The position numbers and the translations under genes were made by a program. From Planctomycetota bacterium (GTDB lineage: Bacteria > Planctomycetota > UBA1135 > JADKAF01), in NCBI GenBank assembly GCA_016793245.1, contig JAEUHW010000316.1, positions 1-62,311 of the forward strand: DNA of 62,311 bases, in the 5' to 3' direction. Shown here piece after piece: positions 24,984-33,520 of this stretch. Under the pieces are notes generated by a model. That model ran no database searches. It was not told the origin of the DNA and saw nothing but the letters and a program-made list of their open reading frames with translations. Every line of letters begins with the position of its first letter. Position 1 is the stretch's first letter.

Positions 24984-26276
24984 ATGCAGCACGTCTACGT
25001 CGAGAACCTGCGCGATCACGTCGGATCGGTCGTCACGCTGAAGGGCTGGCTCTACAACCGCCGCTCGAAGGGCAAGATCCACTTCCTCCAGCTCCGCGAC
25101 GGCACCGGCATCGTGCAGGTCGTGATGGTCGCCGGTCAGGTCCCGCAGGAGCAGTTCGAGGCGGCGAGCTCGCTCGGTCAGGAGTCCTCGATCATCGTGC
25201 GCGGCCTGGTGAAGGAGGACGCGCGCGCGCAGGGCGGCTACGAGATCGACGGCCAGGACCTGGTCATCGTCTCGCCGGCGCACGACTACCCGATCCAGAA
25301 GAAGGAGCACGGGCCCGACTTCCTGCTCGACCATCGCCACCTCTGGCTGCGCTCTCGCAAGCAAGTGGCGTTGATGCGCGTCCGCAGCGCCGTGATCTTC
25401 GCGCTGCGCTCCTTTTTCGATCGCCGCGGCTTCGTGAACATGGATGCGCCCATCTTCACGCCGAACGCCTGCGAGGGGACCAGCACGCTCTTCGCGGTCG
25501 ACTACTTCGAGGAGACGGCCTACCTCACGCAGTCGGGGCAGCTCTACGGCGAAGCGGGCGCGATGGCGCTCGGCAAGATCTACACCTTCGGCCCCACCTT
25601 CCGCGCCGAGAAGTCGAAGACGCGCCGGCATCTCACGGAGTTCTGGATGCTGGAGCCCGAGGTCGCGTACGCCGATCTCAACGACATCATGCGCCTCGCC
25701 GAGGACATGCTCTCCGAGGTCGTGGCCGAGGTGCTCGCGCGCCGCGCGCCCGAGCTCGAGATCCTGGAGCGGGATACCTCCAGCTTGAAGCGCGTGCAGG
25801 CGCCGTTCCCGCGCGTCACCTACGACGAGGCGGCGAAGATCCTCGCCGAGGAAGGCACGGGCTTCGTCTACGGCAACGACTTGGGCGCCCCCGACGAGAC
25901 CGCGATCAGCAAGCGCTTCGATCGCCCGGTGATGGTCACGCACTGGCCGGCCGACATCAAAGCCTTCTACATGAAGCGCGACCCCGCCGATCCGACGAAG
26001 GTCCTCGGCTGCGACGTGATCGCGCCCGATGGCTACGGCGAGATCATCGGCGGCTCGCAGCGCGAGGACGACCTCGCGCTGCTCGAGCAACGCATCGCGC
26101 ACGAGAAGCTGCCGAAGGAAGCCTTCGAGTGGTACCTCGATCTCCGCCGTTACGGCTCGGTGCCGCACGCGGGCTTCGGGCTCGGCCTGGAGCGCCTGGT
26201 CGCGTGGATCAGCGGGACCGAGCACGTGCGCGAGTGCATCCCGTTCCCGCGCACGATCTATCGCATGCGGCCGTAG
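24984..26276 (+). CDS. asnS: Asparagine--tRNA ligase
   Basis: The product is 430 residues from ATG 24984. It charges tRNA-Asn with asparagine in the cytoplasm. An N-terminal OB-fold anticodon-binding domain ([27 protein letters not shown]) is followed by the class II catalytic core: motif 2 region [44 protein letters not shown], and motif 3 [33 protein letters not shown] and the [17 protein letters not shown] segments fit AsnRS rather than AspRS. Length is normal. Confidence 0.95.
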   Translation: MQHVYVENLRDHVGSVVTLKGWLYNRRSKGKIHFLQLRDGTGIVQVVMVAGQVPQEQFEAASSLGQESSIIVRGLVKEDARAQGGYEIDGQDLVIVSPAHDYPIQKKEHGPDFLLDHRHLWLRSRKQVALMRVRSAVIFALRSFFDRRGFVNMDAPIFTPNACEGTSTLFAVDYFEETAYLTQSGQLYGEAGAMALGKIYTFGPTFRAEKSKTRRHLTEFWMLEPEVAYADLNDIMRLAEDMLSEVVAEVLARRAPELEILERDTSSLKRVQAPFPRVTYDEAAKILAEEGTGFVYGNDLGAPDETAISKRFDRPVMVTHWPADIKAFYMKRDPADPTKVLGCDVIAPDGYGEIIGGSQREDDLALLEQRIAHEKLPKEAFEWYLDLRRYGSVPHAGFGLGLERLVAWISGTEHVRECIPFPRTIYRMRP

Positions 26277-26280
26277 GCGC

Positions 26281-27990
26281 TCACTCCGCGCGACGCATGC
26301 GGAGGAGGAGCTCGCCCTCCGCCGCGGCGCTGCCGAGCTGGAGGCGCTCGATGCGGTAGCCTGGTGCTCGCGCGCGCAGCGACCAATCGCTCGCGGTGCG
26401 GCGTGCGACGACGATCGGGTGCAGCGGTCCGATCTCTCGAGCGGACACGCCGAAGCTGATCGGGCCGTGCACCTCGATCACCGCGTGCGAGAGCGGCGCG
26501 CCGTGCTCGTCGAAGACGCGCGGGCGCAGGAGCAGCGCCTCGTCGAGCGCGATCTCCACGGCGACGCGTTCCTCCGCGATCACGGTCACGTCCCGTGGCG
26601 CGAACACGGCGAGGCGCGGATCGGGCTCCAAGCGATAGCGTCCCGCGGTCAGACTCAGCACCTCGGGGCGGCTCCGCTCTTCGGCAGAGAGCCTCTCGGA
26701 GGTGGCGTTCGACCAGACGAAGCGCGTGAGCGACGACGCCTCGAGGGAACGCAGCTTCCAGAGCCGCGCCGGATGCAGAGTCGCGAGCGTCCGGCCTTGG
26801 GCATCGCGGAAGCGCAGCTCCAGCTCGCCCGACGGCGCGGACCACGCTTCGCCTTCGTCCCTCGCCAAGTCGCTGGGACGCAGCTCTTCGAGGCGCCGTA
26901 GCAGCACGGAGGCGTTCTTTCGGTAGGGGCCGCGCGGATCCCACGAATCGAGGATCTGCAGCTCGATCCTTCGCTCGCGAAGCGCCGAGGCGCGCTCCTC
27001 GAGGCACGCGACGAAGACCGCATGCTCGAAGCCGCCCTGCCGGCGCAGCCACGCGAAGCAGGCGGCACGATCGTCGACGACGACAGCCTTCCTCTCGGCC
27101 AGACCGAGCGCGGCGAACTCGCGCTTGCGAACGCCATAGCTCGCGAGCTGCGAGAGCTCCTTCCCGCTCCTCGGTAGGCGGAAGCCTCCCACGAGGATCC
27201 GCTCCAGCGTGACGACTTGCTCCTCCGCGGCGGGCGCGGCGGAGCGCGCGAGCTCTTGCCGATGCGTGGCGAAGCCGAGCTTCTCCACGCGGAGGGCGAG
27301 CACCTCGTCGATCGCGCGCGGGATGCGCACGAAGCCGTGCTCGTCCGTCGCTCCCGTGAACCCGTGCGAGCCGCGCAGCACCTCGGCGATCGGCAGTGAC
27401 GGATCGTGCGTCGCCGCGCTCGCTTCCACGGCGGCTCCCGCTACGGGATCGCCTTCGATCGTGAGGACCGTGAGCTCGAGCGCGGCGAGGCGCTCCAGGG
27501 TCACGGTGAGCGCTTCGTCGGCCGCTGTAGCCGATGGATCCGCGCTCGCATCCGGGACGCGCGGTGGCAGGATCTTCGCGGCGTAACCCTCGGCCCGCGC
27601 GGCGCACCAGAGCCGACGCGGATCACCCGTGGTCGTGAGCCGTGAGCGACCGGCGTCATCCGTGCTTGCCGTAAGGCTCTCGGCCGCAGCGAGGAGCTCA
27701 CACCGCTCGGCGAGATGGATCGCGCCTCTCGCGATCGGAAGGCCCTCGCCGTCCTGAAGCTGCACGTGCAACGCAGCTGGGAGGGCCACCCTCGGTGCGC
27801 CGGAAGGCAGGCGCTGCACCGCGCCGTTCGAGGCCTCGGTCTCGCGCGCCACCGTTCGGCTCTCCTGCTCCTCCAGCGTTCCTCCGGGCGCGGCTGGCGG
27901 TCCGGAGCGCGACTCGCGGAAGAGCAGGATCCAGAGCGCGAGCGATGCGCCGAGCAGCGCGATCACGAAGCAGGTCGATCGACGAGACAT
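26281..27990 (-). CDS. Secreted/anchored protein with carboxypeptidase-regulatory-like domains
   Basis: The product is 569 residues from ATG 27990. It begins with an uncleaved signal-anchor-like helix (CFVIALLGASLALWILLF). Repeated beta-sandwich patterns of the carboxypeptidase D regulatory type follow (LHVQLQDGEGLPIARGAIHLAER...; LELTVLTIEGDPVAGAAVEASA...; RPRVFDEHGAPLSHAVIEVHG). Between them is a less clear middle (about 265-400). No enzyme motif is seen. It ends four bases from the convergent asnS stop. It lies 65 bp downstream of the large minus-strand cluster and might be its last gene, but no overlap ties it in. Confidence 0.75.
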   Translation of the reverse strand: MSRRSTCFVIALLGASLALWILLFRESRSGPPAAPGGTLEEQESRTVARETEASNGAVQRLPSGAPRVALPAALHVQLQDGEGLPIARGAIHLAERCELLAAAESLTASTDDAGRSRLTTTGDPRRLWCAARAEGYAAKILPPRVPDASADPSATAADEALTVTLERLAALELTVLTIEGDPVAGAAVEASAATHDPSLPIAEVLRGSHGFTGATDEHGFVRIPRAIDEVLALRVEKLGFATHRQELARSAAPAAEEQVVTLERILVGGFRLPRSGKELSQLASYGVRKREFAALGLAERKAVVVDDRAACFAWLRRQGGFEHAVFVACLEERASALRERRIELQILDSWDPRGPYRKNASVLLRRLEELRPSDLARDEGEAWSAPSGELELRFRDAQGRTLATLHPARLWKLRSLEASSLTRFVWSNATSERLSAEERSRPEVLSLTAGRYRLEPDPRLAVFAPRDVTVIAEERVAVEIALDEALLLRPRVFDEHGAPLSHAVIEVHGPISFGVSAREIGPLHPIVVARRTASDWSLRARAPGYRIERLQLGSAAAEGELLLRMRRAE

Positions 27991-28055
27991 TCTTCACCTC
28001 TGGCCGCCCGGACGCGCGAGTTGCACTCGTCCTTGCAGCGTACGTCGGATCTCGC

Positions 28056-29240
28056 TCAGCGCTTGAAGCAGGGCAGATACCCGCTCGGGATGCTCAGCAC
28101 CAAGCAGTTCGACGCCGTCTCGTAGCAGCGCCCGTACACCGACGGGTCGCCGCTGCCGCGGCGCGGCCAGGCGCCCTTCGCCTCGCCCTGATCCTCTTGC
28201 TCCGCGAGCAAGCGCGCCGCCGCGCGCGGGAACCAGCGCTTCCAACGCCCGAGATCGGGGCTGCGGTAATAGGCGAGGGCCACGTAGAGGCGCTCGTACT
28301 CCGGGAAGTAGGTCGTGCGCTGCGCGCGCTCGGGGAAGCCCGGCAAGCCCGGCTGCGCGTCGATCCACTCGAGCGCTTGCTCGAGCTCGTCGCCATCGTG
28401 GAGTCCGAGCTCGATCAAGGTCGCGACGGCGGCGGCGGTGAGCGCCACCGAGGACTTCTCGTCGTCCCACGAGTACTTGTAGGAGCCGTCGGCCTTACGG
28501 CAGCGCTTCACGTACTCGATCGCGCGCTCGATGCCGGCGAGCTCCACCGCGAAGCCGGCGTCGCGCGCGGAGCGCAGCGCTTGCACGGCGCAGATGGTAA
28601 TCGAGTTCTCGTGGGCGGGACCCGCGACGGGGTCGTACCACCAGCCACCGGTCGCGGATTGCGCGAGCTGGATACGCTGCACGGCGGCGGTGAGCGCGGT
28701 GCGGAGGCGCGTCGACTCCGCGGCGTTCTTGTGGAACTGTCCGCAGGCCTCCGAGAGCGCCAAGGTCGCGAAGCCGTGGCCGTGCATGCGCGAGAGCGTA
28801 TCGTCGAGATCGACGATATAGCCGGCCTCGGGGGAGCTCGCGTCGCGCGAGCGCGAGATCAGATACTCCACGGCGCGGCGCAGCGCGTCGGAATGCGGGC
28901 CGTGGCGCGGGTTCACGCCGTGCGCGAGAAAGGCGAGTGCCGCGAGCGCGGTGACCGCGACGGGGGCGCGCTGCACGGTCTCGCTCGGACCGCGGACGCT
29001 CGGCGGCAGCGTCGCTTCGATGCGGAACGAGCCGTCGGCGTTCTGCTCGCGAGCGAGGAACGCGAGCCCGTCATCCACGGCGGCGCGGAGCTCCTCCACC
29101 GTCGGCTCGAGCGAGACTCGCGGGGATGGGCTCACGCGCTCGGAAGGGCGCGGCGTCGGCGGCTGCGGCGACGGCTCCTGCGCGAACGCAGGGGCGACGA
29201 GCGCCGCGAGCAGCCCTAGGAAGTTCTCGCGCGTGCGCAC
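28056..29240 (-). CDS. Secreted alpha/alpha-toroid (prenyltransferase/squalene-oxidase-like repeat) protein B
   Basis: The product is 394 residues from GTG 29240, seven bases after the preceding stop. A signal peptide (NFLGLLAALVAPAFAQ) follows at once, which supports this start over longer ones. Helical-toroid repeats are seen (DGLAFLAREQNADGSFR; GFATLALSEACG; IQLAQSATGGWWYDP; IEYVKRCRKADGSYKY), the pattern used by terpene cyclases and complement/A2M thioester domains. The DxDD motif of squalene cyclases is not visible, so an enzyme role is doubtful. The C-terminus ETASNCLVLSIPSGYLPCF closely resembles the end of the paralogue at 35989-37200. Last gene of the moxR cluster. Confidence 0.85.
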   Translation of the reverse strand: MRTRENFLGLLAALVAPAFAQEPSPQPPTPRPSERVSPSPRVSLEPTVEELRAAVDDGLAFLAREQNADGSFRIEATLPPSVRGPSETVQRAPVAVTALAALAFLAHGVNPRHGPHSDALRRAVEYLISRSRDASSPEAGYIVDLDDTLSRMHGHGFATLALSEACGQFHKNAAESTRLRTALTAAVQRIQLAQSATGGWWYDPVAGPAHENSITICAVQALRSARDAGFAVELAGIERAIEYVKRCRKADGSYKYSWDDEKSSVALTAAAVATLIELGLHDGDELEQALEWIDAQPGLPGFPERAQRTTYFPEYERLYVALAYYRSPDLGRWKRWFPRAAARLLAEQEDQGEAKGAWPRRGSGDPSVYGRCYETASNCLVLSIPSGYLPCFKR

Positions 29241-29247
29241 GAGGAAC

Positions 29248-30042
29248 TCAGCCGTTCCGCCGCTCCGCCCCGGCGCCGCGGCTGCGCCAGCGCTCGATCC
29301 AGCGGTGGTAGCGATCGGGGATCTGCGTGTCGCGCAAGGGGTTCCGGAACACCTCGGTCTGCTTCCGCGGGAGCTGCACTTCCCAGTGGCCGCGCGCGTC
29401 GTCGCGCTTGGCGCCGGCGCGCCGGGCCGGGTCGCTGCCGTCCTGGTTGCGTCCGGCTTCGTCGGTTTCCCGATCCGACTCGGGCTGGCTGCCGCCTGGC
29501 TCGGGCTTCGGCTGGCCTTCCTTCGGCTCCTTCGGCTCGCCTTGCTGCGAGCCATCGAGCTGCTGCGGGCGATCGCTGCGCTGGTCGCGCTGGCTCTGCT
29601 CGCCGGGGTCCTCCGGCTTCTGCGGCTGCGGCTGCCCGTCGTTCTGCTGCGGCGGCTGCGGCTTCTTCTGCTTGCCCTTGCCGCCGCCCTGCTGCTGCGG
29701 CGCGTTCTTGATGATCTCGTCGATCTTCTCGATCGTGGAGGCCTGGTTCTTCTCGGCCGCGCGCAAGAGCTCGTCCATCTTGCGGATCGCGGCGCTGATC
29801 TCGTCGGCCGAGCGCTTCGTCGAGGCCTCGAGCAGCAGGCGATCGATCTCGTCCATGTGCTTCTGCACCTCGCCGAAGAGGCGCATCATCTTCTGCTTCG
29901 GATCCTCGGCGCCGCCCGGCAAGGGCAACGGCGGCTGCGGTTCCTGCGCGCGCGCGAGCGGCGCGAGGAGGAGGAGCGCGAAGAAGGTGCGCGCGAACGG
30001 CGGCGCCGGAACGCGAGCGCTGGGACTGAGGAAGTTGCTCAT
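29248..30042 (-). CDS. Secreted Gln/Pro/Lys-rich low-complexity protein
   Basis: The product is 264 residues from ATG 30042, overlapping the stop of the giant coiled-coil gene (ATGA). A signal peptide (FFALLLLAPLARAQ) is followed by a helical segment (about 45-112: EVQKHMDEIDRLLLEASTKRSADEISAAIRKMDELLRAAE). Then comes a long disordered Q/P/K/E-rich stretch (about 113-215) and a C-terminal tail with RKQTEVFRNPLRDTQIPDRYHRWIE. The tail pattern, an arginine/proline-rich end after a disordered region, recurs in planctomycetal MoxR/DUF4175 clusters. No function is known. Confidence 0.8.
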   Translation of the reverse strand: MSNFLSPSARVPAPPFARTFFALLLLAPLARAQEPQPPLPLPGGAEDPKQKMMRLFGEVQKHMDEIDRLLLEASTKRSADEISAAIRKMDELLRAAEKNQASTIEKIDEIIKNAPQQQGGGKGKQKKPQPPQQNDGQPQPQKPEDPGEQSQRDQRSDRPQQLDGSQQGEPKEPKEGQPKPEPGGSQPESDRETDEAGRNQDGSDPARRAGAKRDDARGHWEVQLPRKQTEVFRNPLRDTQIPDRYHRWIERWRSRGAGAERRNG

Positions 30043-33000
30043 CGACCTTCACCTCCGCCCGCGGGCGTCCCTTCGTCGGGGACACCCAGGCGCTGCTTGA
30101 ACTCGCGGTAGAGCTGGTTGATCCGGTTGTGCATGTGGCCGGTGCGCTGGATCTCGCGGAGCTGGAACTCCTCGGGCGGCGCATCGGTGGGCAGCGTCTC
30201 CAGGAACTCGAGCGTCCGCCGACGCACGTCTTCCTCCAAGCGCTTCAGGAGCTGCAGCTCGGCCAGGTCGGGCACGAGCTTGTTCTCGCCCGGCTGATCC
30301 TGGTCCTGCTCGTCCGGTGGCTGCTCCTGCTGCTCCTTCTTCTGGCGCTCCTGCTGCTGGCGCGCGTGCTCTTCCAACGCGTCGCGGAGCCACTGCAAGC
30401 GCTTCAGCACTTCGTCTTGCAGCGCCTGCGTCACGATGCCGGCATCGGAGCCGCCGCGCGGCGCCATGCGTTCGGAGAGGCGCAGGAGATCGTCCTTCAC
30501 CGCCTCGGTGTAGAAGGCGTAGACGGTGGCCTGCTGCTCCTTCAGCACCTTCTCGATCTCGAGGAGCTGCTGCGCGATCTCGCCTTCGCGGCGACCTTCC
30601 TTCTCGAGCAAGCGCTGCTGCGCGCGACTGCCGGGGCTGCGCTCGAGCTTCTCCGCGAGTTCCTTCGTCTTCGCCATCACGTCTTGATGCTCGGCGATGG
30701 CCTTCTCGAGCTCTTCGGTGAGCTCGAGCAGGAGCTCTTCGTTGCGCTGGCTCAGGTACTCGCGCTTCTTGCGCTCGAGCTCGCGCTTCTGCTCCTCCAA
30801 GAGCTTCTCGACTTCCTCCTGCGAGCGCTGCGCGTCGTCGAGCTCTTCTTCGCCGAGCTCCTGCTGCGCCTTGGCGGCGCGGTTCTCGGCCTGCTCGAGC
30901 GGGCGCGTGTCGGGCGCTTCCTGACGCTCTTCCATCGCGCGGGCGAGGCGCAAGATCTCGCGCTGCAGGCGCGCTTCCTCTTCGGCGAGCTCGTCGCTCG
31001 AACGGCTCTGCTCGGGGGACATGCGGCGCTGCTCCTGCAGTGCTTCGCGCGCCTTCGCGAGCTGCTCGCTCGCGCGCTGCTGGCGCTCGGAGGCGCGCGG
31101 AGAGTCGCCTTGCTCGAGCGCCTGCTGCGCTTCGCGCATCGCCTCGCGCGCTTCCTCCATCGCTTGCTCGGCGCCCTGCGCTTGCTCGGGAGCCATCTCT
31201 CCGGATTGCTCCGCGCTGCGCGCGCGCTGCTGCGCTGCACTCGTGCGGCGCTCGAGCTCGGCCTGCTGCTGTGCCGGTGAGCTCTGGTTCGGCGCCGGCG
31301 ATTCGCCTCCGGCTTCGGGCGGCGTCGAGCCTTGCTCGGAGGGCGGCGTCTGCGGATCCGACGAGGAACCCTCGTTGGGTGCTGTCGGCTGATTCGGCTG
31401 CGAGCCCTGTTCGGAAGGCGACGGTTGGTTCGGCGCGCCCTGGCTCTGCGGCGAAGCAGAGGGCGGTTGCGAACCTTGCTGCGCGCGCAGCTCCTGCTCG
31501 CGTGCCGCGAGCTCCGCTCGCGCTTCTTCGATGGCTTGGAGAGCCTCGGCGGCCTTCTGCTCTGCCGTCTCCTGCGCTTCGTCGGCCATCGCGCGCGCCG
31601 CGTCTTCGAGCTTCTGCTGCGCGCCGTCGAGCGCTCGAGCGCTCTTCTGCAGCGCTTCCGCGCTCGCGCGCGTCGCTTCCGCGCCGCGGCGCGCTTCGGC
31701 TTCGCCCTCGAGCTGCCGCGCTTGACGCTCGGCGACGCGGGAGAGCTGACCTTCGCGCGGCGCGAGCTCGCTCGGTGAAGGCGTGTTCTCGGCGCCGCGT
31801 TGCAGCGCTTCGCGCGCTTCTTCCGCGCGCCGCAGAGCGCTCGCGCGATCGCCGTCCTTGCGCTCCAGCTCCGCCGCCGCTTCGCGCGATCGCCGCGCCG
31901 CTTCTTCCAGCGCCGCGCGCGCTTCGCGGAGATTCTCGGGGTCCTCGCCCGGGGGAGCCTTTCGCTCGCCAGCCGCGGGATCCGCTGCGGGATCCTTCGC
32001 CGCTTCGGAGGCGCTCGGCTGGGTCTCGCCGCTGCGAGGAGCTTCCCCGCGCGAAGACTCCCCGCGCGGCGAGGCACCTGCCGGCGTTTCTCCGCGCGGA
32101 GGCTGGTTCGGTTCGGCCGGGTTCGGAGCGGACTCGCGGCCTTCGGGTGAGGAGGCTCCCTCGGGGGCGGAGGCCTCTCGCGGGGCTCGTTCCGCGCCAG
32201 TCGGAGCAGAGGGGTTCTGCGCGTCGGCGGCTCGCGCCGCCGCGAGCCGCTGCTCGAGTGCTTGCGCGTTCTGCTCGAGCGCTCGAGCGGCCTCCTTGGC
32301 CGCGCGCTCGGCGGCCGCACGCAGCGCTTCCGCTGCTTCGGAGGCTTGCTTCGCCTCCGCGGCGCTCGCTTCCGCGCTCGTCGCCGTCTCGCGCTGCGCG
32401 CTCTGAGCTTCGGCGAGCTCGCGCGACGCCGCTTCGAGCTCTTCCGCGAGCGGGCTCGAGCTCGGCTCGCCCGCTGCAGAGAGCTCCTTCTGCACGCTCT
32501 CCAAGGCGCGCTGCGCGGAGGCGGTCTCTTCGGCGCGAGCGGCGCGCTGCTCGGCGGCCTGCGTCGACGAGAGCTCGCCGCTCTCTTGTGCCTTGCGATC
32601 CGCCTCGGCTCGCGCGGCGTTGTCCGCGGCGCGCTGGGCGAGCTGCTCGAGCTGGCGGGCGCGCTGCGCGCGTTCCCACGCGCGCTCGGAATTCTCGAGG
32701 AGCTCCGGCAGCGGGCGGCCGAGCTCGCGCTCGCGGCGCGCGGCGGCGAGCTCGTCCACGATCTCGCGCTGCGCGTTTGCGAGGGCGTCGAGCTCGCGGA
32801 GGCGATCGCGCAGCAGCGCTTGCTCCGGCGACAGCGAGGCCTCGGACTTCCGCCGCAGCTCGGCTTGCTCGCGCTGCAGGCGCTCGAGCTCGGCGGCGAG
32901 CTCTTGCTCGGCCGCGCTGCGGGTCGCGTTCTCGAGCTGCTGCGTCTTCTCGCGCAGCGCGCGTTGCTCTTGGATCAGCTCATCGACCGCGCGCAGGTCG

Positions 33001-33488
33001 GCTTCGGTCTGCTGGATCTTCTCGTCGAGCTTCTGGTCTTCCTGCTCGCGGCCTTCGAGCAAGCGCAGGATCTCGCGCATCTCGGCGACGATCGCTTCGT
33101 GCTCGCGACGGAGGAACCCCGCCTGCTCGCCCTTCAGGAAGATCTCCGCTTGGGCGAGGCGCGCTTCCAAGGCGCGCGGCGTCGTGCCTTCGCCGGCGGC
33201 CTGAGGCGTGCGAGCGCGCTGCAGCGCGGTCTTCACATGCACGGCCTTCTGCGGAAAGTCGGCCTCGAGCTTCGGCAGAATGCCGTCCAGGCGCGACAGC
33301 AAGCCCAAGACCTCTTCGCGGAGCTGCAAGTGCTCCTGACGGAGGCGTCTCCAATCGACCTCGACCGCGGTGGAGCTCTCCTGCGCCGTGGCACGCGGCG
33401 CCAGGAGCGCGGCAGCGAGCGCGAGGCTCGCGAAGGCGCGCGGCACGAGAGGCGATGAGGGCTTGGGTTGGAGCGGTTGCATGTCCAT
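30039..33488 (-). CDS. Giant secreted coiled-coil/low-complexity protein
   Basis: The product is 1149 residues from ATG 33488. A GTG at 33524, overlapping the previous stop as GTGA, is an alternative that adds 12 residues. After a signal peptide (ASLALAAALLAPRATAQ) the protein is almost entirely Ala/Glu/Gln/Arg heptads (VDWRRLRQEHLQLREEVLGLL onward). A disordered Pro/Ser/Glu middle (about 440-530) and a Gln/Pro/Ser-rich block (about 685-760) interrupt it. The C-terminal 200 residues (MERSPGSRAQQ-like helices, then FLETLPTDAPPEEFQLREIQRTGHMHNRINQLYREFKQRLG) look ordered. It resembles the coiled-coil part that follows DUF4175 in related clusters. Probably periplasmic and structural. Confidence 0.82.
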   Translation of the reverse strand: MDMQPLQPKPSSPLVPRAFASLALAAALLAPRATAQESSTAVEVDWRRLRQEHLQLREEVLGLLSRLDGILPKLEADFPQKAVHVKTALQRARTPQAAGEGTTPRALEARLAQAEIFLKGEQAGFLRREHEAIVAEMREILRLLEGREQEDQKLDEKIQQTEADLRAVDELIQEQRALREKTQQLENATRSAAEQELAAELERLQREQAELRRKSEASLSPEQALLRDRLRELDALANAQREIVDELAAARRERELGRPLPELLENSERAWERAQRARQLEQLAQRAADNAARAEADRKAQESGELSSTQAAEQRAARAEETASAQRALESVQKELSAAGEPSSSPLAEELEAASRELAEAQSAQRETATSAEASAAEAKQASEAAEALRAAAERAAKEAARALEQNAQALEQRLAAARAADAQNPSAPTGAERAPREASAPEGASSPEGRESAPNPAEPNQPPRGETPAGASPRGESSRGEAPRSGETQPSASEAAKDPAADPAAGERKAPPGEDPENLREARAALEEAARRSREAAAELERKDGDRASALRRAEEAREALQRGAENTPSPSELAPREGQLSRVAERQARQLEGEAEARRGAEATRASAEALQKSARALDGAQQKLEDAARAMADEAQETAEQKAAEALQAIEEARAELAAREQELRAQQGSQPPSASPQSQGAPNQPSPSEQGSQPNQPTAPNEGSSSDPQTPPSEQGSTPPEAGGESPAPNQSSPAQQQAELERRTSAAQQRARSAEQSGEMAPEQAQGAEQAMEEAREAMREAQQALEQGDSPRASERQQRASEQLAKAREALQEQRRMSPEQSRSSDELAEEEARLQREILRLARAMEERQEAPDTRPLEQAENRAAKAQQELGEEELDDAQRSQEEVEKLLEEQKRELERKKREYLSQRNEELLLELTEELEKAIAEHQDVMAKTKELAEKLERSPGSRAQQRLLEKEGRREGEIAQQLLEIEKVLKEQQATVYAFYTEAVKDDLLRLSERMAPRGGSDAGIVTQALQDEVLKRLQWLRDALEEHARQQQERQKKEQQEQPPDEQDQDQPGENKLVPDLAELQLLKRLEEDVRRRTLEFLETLPTDAPPEEFQLREIQRTGHMHNRINQLYREFKQRLGVPDEGTPAGGGEGR

Positions 33489-33520
33489 CTCCGAGGCTCG
33501 CGCGGCGGAGGCCGCGCGCT